Under the pieces are notes generated by a model. It saw only the letters and a list, made by a program, of their open reading frames with translations, was not told the origin of the DNA and did no database searches. A program made the translations under genes and the position numbers. 64,000 nt of DNA from Myxococcales bacterium (GTDB lineage: Bacteria; Myxococcota_A; Polyangia; Palsa-1104; JAEUJZ01): positions 166,318-230,317 of the forward strand of contig JAEUKA010000024.1 of NCBI GenBank assembly GCA_016794465.1, read 5' to 3'. This document shows, piece after piece, positions 57,801 through 64,000 of this stretch (the first letter of the stretch is position 1; every line of letters starts with the position of its first letter).

Positions 57801-58958
57801 CACCGTCAGCGAGAACTCTCCCAGGTTCGACAGCGAGCCGGCTTGCATCTGCGCGCTCTGGCCCATCGGATAGACATAGCTGCGGCGAACCGCGTCGGGA
57901 TAGGGCAGATGCGGCAGCCACTCGCGATAGCGCAGCACGACCCGACGAACCTTGCCGGGCCGAATGTTGCGAACCAGACCGCGATAGCGACCGGCGCCCG
58001 CCCACTCGAGGTTGGCCGAAAAGCTCGACACCCCCGAGGCTTGGCGATCCATCGGCAGCACCGTTCCCCGTCGCGGCGCGCCATCATCCTCGGCCACCGC
58101 GAAGTACTCGAGAATCGCCGACTCCGGCAGCCGCACCGTATACAGCCCTTCGAGATACTCCGAGCGCGGGTTGAAGAAGGTCTGCTCGACGGTAGTCGTC
58201 GCCAAGTCGCCATCGATCGAGACGCTGACATCATGGGCGCGCACAATCAGCGGCGTCCGCGCCGTACCCAGCCCCGAGGCCGGTCGTGCCGTCAGCTGCC
58301 CGACTCCGGCTGGCTCCAGCGCCCGCAGCGGACCCGGCTCCGCAAGCCCGAGTGTAAAGTCGTCCCACAGCGCCTGCGCGGTCTGCTTGGCCTCCGTCCC
58401 CGTGACCAGCAGCGTCAGACCCGACTCGAGCCGTCCCGACTTGTCTTTCGACTTCCACGCCGCTTGCCCACTGGCGCAGTAGATCTTGGCGCCACCGTCG
58501 GTCAGTGTCACCGCCAGCCCGGCCTTCTGCGCCGACAGCGTCACCCCCGCCGCCACAATCGGCACATCCGTCCCGACGCGCGCATCGATCCAAGCCCGCC
58601 CGCTCTTCACTTCCAGGCCCTTGTCGAGCACCGTCAGCGAGCTGCCCTGATCGAGCAGCACCCACGCCCCTGCATCGAGATACAGCGACGCTCGTACCCC
58701 GGCAGGCGTCGTCACCTCACTGCCCACTTCCAAGCGCTGACTGCGGGTGATCGGCTGCGCTTTGGTCGCCCGCGTGATGGTGGCGCCATCCCGGCTCGCC
58801 TCGACCGAGGCCACCGTCGGCTGAGGAGGCGGAGCTTTGTGGCAAGCCGCCAGCAGCAGCGCCGTCACCGCCGACCAAAAAAAGTGCCGCCCGCCGCCGA
58901 GCCGCCGTCTCACCATCCCGCCCTGCCTGTCTGTGCGTGCAAATCGAAGCATCTTCAT
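54855..58958 (-). CDS. FecR-VIT-VWA-TPR lipoprotein (first giant)
   Basis: 1367 aa; AGAGG lies 6 nt upstream. Lipobox ALLLAAC after a long n-region. Domains in order: FecR-like (about 50-190), VIT (about 240-370; LATTTVEQTFFNPRSEYLEGLYTVRLP), VWA (480-650; DVVLLVDVSAGTDEARLS), AgmX/PglI-like TonB_C fold (850-920; GLSGRVELLLKLGLDGLPKDVKV), TPR helices (1080-1260) and a DUF2135-like end (about 1280-1340). VIT-VWA lipoproteins of this type are typical of Myxococcota. It is separated by 9 nt from its paralogue, so they are an operon. Confidence 0.85.
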   Translation of the reverse strand: MKMLRFARTDRQGGMVRRRLGGGRHFFWSAVTALLLAACHKAPPPQPTVASVEASRDGATITRATKAQPITRSQRLEVGSEVTTPAGVRASLYLDAGAWVLLDQGSSLTVLDKGLEVKSGRAWIDARVGTDVPIVAAGVTLSAQKAGLAVTLTDGGAKIYCASGQAAWKSKDKSGRLESGLTLLVTGTEAKQTAQALWDDFTLGLAEPGPLRALEPAGVGQLTARPASGLGTARTPLIVRAHDVSVSIDGDLATTTVEQTFFNPRSEYLEGLYTVRLPESAILEYFAVAEDDGAPRRGTVLPMDRQASGVSSFSANLEWAGAGRYRGLVRNIRPGKVRRVVLRYREWLPHLPYPDAVRRSYVYPMGQSAQMQAGSLSNLGEFSLTVDVARAQAAALQAGMGAQIEGSTVTMRRSDFRPTSDFVLDLIDGKERVQNRLIGYKGEELDGQRYLLVQPVPTAGKPPKGLDVVLLVDVSAGTDEARLSLAKSATQALLKRLTPEDRVAVVAASLGAATLGSEAMAPATKERIEQLDAQLSKQTPGGATNLQNALQRAVELLPRGQGAVVYIGDGRPTVGALLPRELHDHLQQLGDLPRFFAAAVGSDANLGLLESLCHSGVRSGVVRIEDAPDASRAALYLLERIAQPSLTNVRVELGEGADVVYPGDPVTLESGDALTVVARLRADRGVPAKLTVRGLRDGQPFVEQQDLTVRTIDDGGDLARRWALLRMQGLLERASGREAILDIGKRFQVVTPWTALLVEPSGGETYRPLVGEVEAGQFVPPALRGMAPQDSAIVLEAGVSTQSVRTVSINDMYVRALQGQSSAARLCYERRAAGNPGLSGRVELLLKLGLDGLPKDVKVTSSTLRSQEIDACIERALLAVKLPAAPDGKPHDISYALQLNQPEHDDGPQRCSSASRAYLQVRRTLWRERLASHPGVEGGMTVFREAEARCELKTWLDRRALIDILRVHVGATAQQVDLYHRFDDSEHAQEVQTHLRREILRAVRTEADIRAAQSGLALDGGVDQTLLAQELKKTKTVEEQLVVVRRFLALAPDSLSLKLRLLALIEEASAAKGLALPAKQALFSEANRLIESLRGDPGADSSVRQAVGEYLIRRGEGAEGARALSEIVEFAPFDPWGRRRLGDLYRAHGFFDAAYREYQGLSWLLPQDEGVMLLLADASVGLGRTDEALRLTSRVAEAVGAQKTQKGAPAWARALYAVRLGRLLDEARKKGDQNLLGQLQRRGQSDGLPGYAGKLLIALTWSHPDAKLQLLLTPPGRGTEPTRATLQGDEVGIEAARFDRLDAGEWRLRVVKSSGDASAGEYQAELQVLQSAGSADEVILRQQLTMSASSGSVKEFVLRGKELRAVK

Positions 58959-58967
58959 GGCGACCTC

Positions 58968-61900
58968 TTACTGTGGCAGCAGCCGTCCATCGCGAAGCAG
59001 GAAGCGACGCTCCGCGAGCTCGCCGGCCAGCTTGAACTTGCTACTGTGCAGCTGTTCGTCTTTTTGGCCTTCCGCGACCACCACCGTCAGCACCACGTCG
59101 TAGCCAATGGCCCGCGCGCGATCCTGACGACGCACCTCGACGAGGTATTCCCCCTTGGGCGTCGCGTCCTTGTGACTGTGCCAGCCGAGCAGACCAAACT
59201 GCGGCGCCAGATCCATCGCCGGCCCTGCCGACTCTCCCGGTGCCGCGACGCGCAGATCGAGATCCGCCTCGGGATGCGCCCACGTCAAAAGCACCCGCAC
59301 GGGCCGATACAACCCCTCGATGCCACTCTGACGCGCCCGCAGGTTGAGCAGCGCCAGCTCCTCGGCGGTGTCTTTGCCCTTGACGGTGCGGGCCTGCTCA
59401 CGCAGCTCGGCCAGACGCAGGCTCGACCACAGCAGCGCCACCTTGGCCAGGCCACTCTCGCTACCCGGCTCGGCATCGCCGACCACCCGCTTTTCCAGCC
59501 CCAGCGCTTCTTCGATCTTGCCCGCCCCCGCCGCCGCCAGCGCTTGCAGGATCAGCACCGCGTTGTCACCCGGCTGAAGCTGGAGCAGCGTCTCATACTG
59601 ACGGTAGGCCTCGTCGTACCAGCCGTGGGCACGATACAGGTCGCCAAGCCGTCGCCGCGCCAGCGGATCTTGCGGTGCAAACTCGACAATCTCCGAGAAC
59701 GCCCGCCGTGCCCCGACTTCATCGCCGAGCCGCACAAACAGCTCACCGACGGACGTACGCGCCTGCGCATCGGCATATGGGTCCATCCGCACCTCTTCCG
59801 CCGTCCGCCGCGCCGACTCGGCTTCACCCAGCGACTCTTCCGTCTCCATCCGCAAGATCCGCAGCTTCAGATCCCCCGGCCACTTGGCGAGCAGCTCTTC
59901 CAGTCGCAGCAGCCGCTCTGGCAGCGACTTGGCCTTGGCCACCACTTCTTGCGCCAGCATCGCCCGCTCCTCGTCGCCGAGCCCGAGCCCGTCATAGACC
60001 ACCTTTAGATCGCGCGGATTTTTGACCTCTCCCAAGATGGCGTGGCGCAGGTAGTCCTGGTCGTCGGGCTCCTCGCTCAAGGTGTTGTGCAGCTCGACCA
60101 TCCCACTCGGACCACCGACGTGCCGCAGCATCAGCTTCAGCAGCTCGCGCCGCTCCGACCAGCGCCGCACCTCGCAGCCACTCACCGCGTCTTGCAGCAC
60201 CTCCAGCGCCTTGCGCACCCCACCCGACAGCCGCTCTTTCCACAGCTGCCGCCGCTCATCGAGAGGCTGGGTCGATGCCGCCGAGCAGCCCTTGGGTCGG
60301 TGGGTGATGATTCCCACCACCACCGTCACATCCGGCGTCGAGATCTCCACTGCCGGCGTCGGAGCCTCCGCATACAGCGGCGCTGCCGTCGGCGAGTCGG
60401 CAGTCAGCACAAACGGATAGACCACCGACACGATGCCACCGCCACGAGGCTTGGGAAACTCCCAGCGCCGCACCGCTTGGGCCATGCACTGCTCGATGGC
60501 CCGATTTCCCACCGTCGAGCTCTGGATGATGCTCGCCAGCACGCTGCCTTCGGGCCCAATCGTAAAGCGCAAAAGGACTCGGCCCCGACCCGGACGACCA
60601 CTGACCACCTCGCGCTCTTGGCAGAACTTGATCTCGTTGAGGTGGCGACGGATGACCCGGCGAATGATCTCTTTGTCGAGCGAGCCGGTGACCTCGGCGG
60701 TGCCCATCGTCACTTCCGGGGCAGTTCCCTTGCGACTGCGCAGCGCGCCGGTCTTGGCACCGTAGCCGCCGCCCGAGCCGTGTCCAATCGTGCCGAGGTT
60801 GCCGAGCCCAATCGTGCCCTCGCCCACGCCGCCGCCGCCCTTGCCGCTGCCGACCAGGCCAAACCCAGCTGCCCCGCCGTAGGCGTCACCATCGCTATCC
60901 AGGAGCTTATCGATGTCGTCGCTGTCTTTGTTCGAGGCTCGCTTGGACTTCTTGGCTGGAGCCCGCTCGCGTTCCTCGTAGGCCGCTTCTGCTTTCGCCA
61001 TCGACGATGAAGGCTTGGGTGGAGCCATCGGAGCCGCAGCCGAAGCCGGTGGTGGAGGCGGGGCTTCATCAGCCGGCATCGCTTTCGCATCTTCACTGCC
61101 ACCTTCGCCCCGATCGCGCGATGCAGTGCGCCGGTTCTTCGACCGCTGCTTGCCACCCATCGCACCCTCGGAAGCACGGCCAGGAGCGTCCGCCACCTGC
61201 GGTGCTTCACCGCTTACCGCCACGGAAGCCGGTGCCGCAGGCGCAGAGGCAGACTCACTCTTGCTAAACGACATCGGCGAGCGGCTACAGCCAGCAGCCC
61301 GCACCTCGGGAATCGCCCGCTCCAGCGCCGAGACTTCTTCTTCGCTCGGTACGTAGTACGACGTGTAGGGTGTAATCAGGTTTTGGCGCACCCCCAGCTC
61401 AGCGACTTCTTCAACGGTGGCGCCGCTCTCCAGCAGCTGCCCGAGCCGGGCCTGCGACCAGCGCAGCCGCAGGTCCGAGGTGTTGTCAAGGTTGTGTCCC
61501 TCCAGCCGATAGGTCCGCACAAACGCCTGTCCCAGCTCGACCCCTTCGACGGTGATGCTCTGCGGCAGCCGCTTCTTCAGGCGCGCCAAGATCAGCAGCG
61601 GCTCACCCGCCCGCACCGCCACCGTCTCACGCGGGTAGACCCGATCGAGCGAGCTACCGACCGCGACCTGCAGCTTGCTCACCGCTGGCCGACCCAGGTG
61701 CGTCACCACCCGCAGCGCCGTCTCGGCGGCACTCTTGCGATCCCCGACTCGAAAGGCCTGCCCGGCACTGGCATCACTCAGGCTCGACAGCAGATCCAGG
61801 TTGGCATCATCCCCAACGCCCACCGCATACAGTCGCAGCGGCTGCGGCAGGCTCGACAGGCGCTCACGCAGCGACTTGACCGACAGCTCACCGACCGTCG

Positions 61901-63659
61901 GCTTGCCATCGCCGACATACAGCACCGCGCCCAGCCGATCCGGAGCCAGCATCGCCCCCGCTTCACTCAGCGTCCGCCCCAGGTCGGTCGCGCCCCCCGT
62001 CGTCACCCGCCCGAGCTGTTCCAGCAGCTTCTGCGTCGTCTCTGGATTCAATGCCGACCACGTCGGTAGCGCCGGCTTGTCCTTCTTGCCCGACTTCGCC
62101 GCCCCCACCGCATGCGCGTCCAGGTCCGCCCCCAGCAGCACCACCCGATCATCGGGCCCGAGCCGCCGCAGCACCGACTCAATCAGCGTCCGCGCCATCG
62201 ACAGGTGCGTCGCATCCGTCGCCGCCGAGACATCGACCAGCAGCGCCAGATCAATCGGCGCCCGCGCACTCGCAGTCGGCATCGGCGAAGGCAGCGTCCG
62301 AATCAGCACATAGTCATCTTCCGGCTTGCCAGTCCGTCCACCGGGCCGGGGCGGATCTTCGTGCGAGACGCGATAGACCCGCGCCACATCCTGGGGACGA
62401 GCAGCTCCGACCAGCTCGACCACCAAGTCGGCGCTTGGCACATAGTCGGTCCGCTGCAGCACCACCCGCTTGCCGTCCTCGGACAGCACCGCGCCCAGAC
62501 CCGCACGAACCTCCGTCGCGGCGGCCCGGCTCGCATCGACCTCGATGTTCAGCTCTTGAATGATCGGCGCCCCCGCCCCCGCCGCCGCGCCCATCGGAAA
62601 GCGATAGGTCCGCAGCGAGTTTGCAGGGCCCCCGAGCGGCAGCCACTGACTGTAGGTGTACAGCACCTTACGCGTCGAGCCCGCCGGCAGCGGATACAGC
62701 CGTGCCTTGTACTGCCCCGGCGCTTCCCACTCGAGCAGCGCCGGATCATGCGTCGAGCCTTCGTAGACCTTCGACTCGTAGTCCCGCCGCGCCGTCTCAC
62801 GCTCTTTGACGTAGCCATCGACATAGCGCCCGCGCCGGTCAATCGCAAAGCGTGACAGGATCGCGTCCTCGGGCAAGCGGACCCGGAAGATGCCTTCCAG
62901 CGTCGCGTCCGCCGGGTTAAAGAACGTCTCCTCGACGGTGGTAATCGCCAGGTCATCTTCGACCCGCACCTGCACTTCCAGGCGATTGAGCGACAGCGGA
63001 AAGCGCGCCTGCCCCAGGTCTCCCGGCTTGCGCGCCCCGACCTCACCGAGTCCCGGCGCCCCATGACCGACGCGCGGGTCCGGCCAGCCGAGGCCCCCCG
63101 TCCAGTCATCCCACAGCGCAATCGGCCCCTGCTTCGGCACATCCCCCGACAGGATCAGCTGCTCTCCGGCATGGACCACGCCTCGGCCTTTGCCGACGAA
63201 AGCGACCTCGCCGCGAATCACACTCAGGCGCGTACTGTCCGTCGCCGTGACCTCGAAGCCCGCCGCCGAAGCCAGCAAGGTGTGCGCCCCGCTCTCGACC
63301 TCGACCCGCCCGCCGCCAGCATCGACCCACAGCCGCCCTTTGAGCAGCTTGATACCGCTCGCCGTGACCTCAACCTCGCCGCCGCCGTCAATCAGCAGCC
63401 GCGCCCCGACATCATGATGGAGCAGCGCCTGCGCCTTGTCGGCCACGACGATCTTCTGACCCGCTTGGGTGCGCTCCTCGCCGCTGACTGGATGGTGCCC
63501 GGAGCTTCCTTCCAGCTCGACGGGCGTGCGCACGACCTCCACACTGGCCACCGAAGCCACTGCCGACAGCTTCGGCCCGCAGCCCGACAGCCCGAGTGCC
63601 AGCGCCGACAGCAGCAGCGCAAACCAAGGTCGTCCCGCAAATCGATGGGCGTACCGCAT
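58968..63659 (-). CDS. FecR-VIT-VWA-TonB_C-like-TPR lipoprotein (second giant)
   Basis: 1563 aa. Lipobox LGLSGC. Same architecture as the gene downstream: FecR-like (40-185), VIT (230-360; IRRRG-type ITTVEETFFNPADATLEGIFRV), VWA (470-640; LALLVDVSAATDATHLSM), an Ala/Pro/Lys-rich disordered linker (790-920), an AgmX/PglI-like domain (1010-1090; IRRVIRRHLNEIKFCQERE, GRVLLRFTIGPEGSVLA), TPRs (1280-1420) and DUF2135-like end. It is transcribed before the 54855 gene. A role in gliding motility or envelope mechanics is only an association from AgmX/PglI. Confidence 0.85.
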   Translation of the reverse strand: MRYAHRFAGRPWFALLLSALALGLSGCGPKLSAVASVASVEVVRTPVELEGSSGHHPVSGEERTQAGQKIVVADKAQALLHHDVGARLLIDGGGEVEVTASGIKLLKGRLWVDAGGGRVEVESGAHTLLASAAGFEVTATDSTRLSVIRGEVAFVGKGRGVVHAGEQLILSGDVPKQGPIALWDDWTGGLGWPDPRVGHGAPGLGEVGARKPGDLGQARFPLSLNRLEVQVRVEDDLAITTVEETFFNPADATLEGIFRVRLPEDAILSRFAIDRRGRYVDGYVKERETARRDYESKVYEGSTHDPALLEWEAPGQYKARLYPLPAGSTRKVLYTYSQWLPLGGPANSLRTYRFPMGAAAGAGAPIIQELNIEVDASRAAATEVRAGLGAVLSEDGKRVVLQRTDYVPSADLVVELVGAARPQDVARVYRVSHEDPPRPGGRTGKPEDDYVLIRTLPSPMPTASARAPIDLALLVDVSAATDATHLSMARTLIESVLRRLGPDDRVVLLGADLDAHAVGAAKSGKKDKPALPTWSALNPETTQKLLEQLGRVTTGGATDLGRTLSEAGAMLAPDRLGAVLYVGDGKPTVGELSVKSLRERLSSLPQPLRLYAVGVGDDANLDLLSSLSDASAGQAFRVGDRKSAAETALRVVTHLGRPAVSKLQVAVGSSLDRVYPRETVAVRAGEPLLILARLKKRLPQSITVEGVELGQAFVRTYRLEGHNLDNTSDLRLRWSQARLGQLLESGATVEEVAELGVRQNLITPYTSYYVPSEEEVSALERAIPEVRAAGCSRSPMSFSKSESASAPAAPASVAVSGEAPQVADAPGRASEGAMGGKQRSKNRRTASRDRGEGGSEDAKAMPADEAPPPPPASAAAPMAPPKPSSSMAKAEAAYEERERAPAKKSKRASNKDSDDIDKLLDSDGDAYGGAAGFGLVGSGKGGGGVGEGTIGLGNLGTIGHGSGGGYGAKTGALRSRKGTAPEVTMGTAEVTGSLDKEIIRRVIRRHLNEIKFCQEREVVSGRPGRGRVLLRFTIGPEGSVLASIIQSSTVGNRAIEQCMAQAVRRWEFPKPRGGGIVSVVYPFVLTADSPTAAPLYAEAPTPAVEISTPDVTVVVGIITHRPKGCSAASTQPLDERRQLWKERLSGGVRKALEVLQDAVSGCEVRRWSERRELLKLMLRHVGGPSGMVELHNTLSEEPDDQDYLRHAILGEVKNPRDLKVVYDGLGLGDEERAMLAQEVVAKAKSLPERLLRLEELLAKWPGDLKLRILRMETEESLGEAESARRTAEEVRMDPYADAQARTSVGELFVRLGDEVGARRAFSEIVEFAPQDPLARRRLGDLYRAHGWYDEAYRQYETLLQLQPGDNAVLILQALAAAGAGKIEEALGLEKRVVGDAEPGSESGLAKVALLWSSLRLAELREQARTVKGKDTAEELALLNLRARQSGIEGLYRPVRVLLTWAHPEADLDLRVAAPGESAGPAMDLAPQFGLLGWHSHKDATPKGEYLVEVRRQDRARAIGYDVVLTVVVAEGQKDEQLHSSKFKLAGELAERRFLLRDGRLLPQ

Positions 63660-63721
63660 GGAACCTGCCTACCCCGGTAAGTTTTTCGAGGGGAGCAGCC
63701 ATCTTACCCCACGCCACCCCC

Positions 63722-63850
63722 GAACCAAAGCGGATTCCCGTGCCCCTGCGGCCCCGTAGCCCACCCATTCAATCCGCTACACCTCTGGGGGTCGTTGTCG
63801 TTTGGTTCTAACCAATCCGCTACGCCTCCGGGGGTCGTTGTCGTTTGGTT
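63722..63850. repeat. Tandem 37-bp repeat plus a truncated inverted copy
   Basis: 63771-63807 and 63814-63850 are 37-bp copies with two mismatches (aatccgctac ... tttggtt). At 63723-63736 aaccaaagcggatt is the reverse complement of the two ends of the unit (aatccgc and tttggtt) joined without the middle. It lies between the giant lipoprotein start and the partial right-edge gene. Confidence 0.85.
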
Positions 63851-63868
63851 TGGTGGCCTGCGGCCCGG

Positions 63869-64000
63869 CTACGAGCTGGCGAAGACTTCGGCGGCTGTGG
63901 CGGCAGAGACGGCGTTTCTGAACCAGCGGTCGAGCGTGGCGGGGTCATCGCACGACAGGATCTGGTCGCGCAGGCTCGGGCTCAGCTTCACGCCGCGCGC
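63869..64000 (-). CDS. C-terminal end of an unidentified protein (5' part beyond window)
   Basis: The last 43 residues are read on the minus strand to a TAG at 63871-63869: VKLSPSLRDQILSCDDPATL, then DRWFRNAVSAATAAEVFASS. This helical ending resembles C-termini of Rpn/DUF4351-like putative transposase-type nucleases, but the rest of the protein lies outside the window, so the assignment is weak. Confidence 0.4.
   Translation of the reverse strand, partial: ARGVKLSPSLRDQILSCDDPATLDRWFRNAVSAATAAEVFASS

Noticed and set aside
57276..60008. Plus-strand frame of 910 codons across the giant lipoproteins
   Set aside because: Arg/His-rich composition and no motifs; the opposite strand has clear VIT, VWA and TPR patterns.

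Overview
This is a 64 kb GC-rich chromosomal segment from a Gram-negative bacterium. Many genes encode outer-membrane or periplasmic proteins: MlaE/F/D, TonB-type receptors, a porin, OmpA-like barrels and at least ten lipoproteins. There are also PEGA, FIST, AgmX/PglI-like and FecR-VIT-VWA lipoproteins, and a PstS-like secreted protein with a Cys-rich tail. That mix points to the Myxococcota (former Deltaproteobacteria). This placement is an inference from family content; no rRNA or marker gene is present, and I saw no tRNA or CRISPR array.

Layout. 1-2.0 kb: a VWA membrane protein (cut by the left edge) and a DUF4159 protein. 2.0-4.1 kb: a small defence-like island with a SMC/OLD-type ATPase, an overlapping TOPRIM-like gene, an MNT nucleotidyltransferase and a 20-codon stub of its HEPN partner. 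4.2-7.5 kb: mlaE-mlaF-mlaD lipid transport operon. 7.6-11.3 kb: thrombospondin-repeat/VWA lipoprotein, a FIST sensor and a small partner. 11.5-16.2 kb: TonB-type receptor, lipoprotein and a rhomboid protease whose N-terminus is made of sixteen 12-nt repeats. 16.2-22.7 kb: envelope and small metabolic genes (propeller lipoprotein, PEGA, YceI, YkgJ, flavin reductase).

22.7-32.4 kb: a tightly overlapping operon with an XRE regulator carrying a PBP-like ligand domain, a secreted PBP-like protein, a small lipoprotein, a porin, a DUF2135 lipoprotein, a second TonB-type receptor with its lipoprotein, then a serine-hydrolase lipoprotein. It looks like an outer-membrane solute acquisition unit with its own ligand-sensing regulator and no visible ABC permease. 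32.4-41.4 kb: PAS-PAS-STAS protein, DUF2007 membrane protein, fatty-acid desaturase with cyclopropane synthase, lipoprotein hydrolase and an outer-membrane barrel protein.

41.4-48.7 kb is the most unusual part. It holds a 959-residue Gly/Asn-rich, cysteine-free repetitive protein with no signal peptide, followed by a YbjN protein of a chaperone-like fold. Upstream is a YkgJ gene translationally coupled to a methyltransferase fused to a SPASM-like Cys-rich domain. 48.9-54.8 kb: molybdopterin oxidoreductase (YdeP type) with fdhD, DUF309, XRE-cupin regulator, a PQ-loop-like protein and an APS-reductase-type CysH. 54.9-63.7 kb: two giant tandem FecR-VIT-VWA-TonB_C-like-TPR lipoproteins. The right edge carries a tandem repeat and the end of an unidentified gene.

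A theme across the window is short 12-nt in-frame tandem repeats in four unrelated genes. The two longest share one DNA core but are read in different frames, which suggests a DNA-level expansion process rather than protein-level selection.
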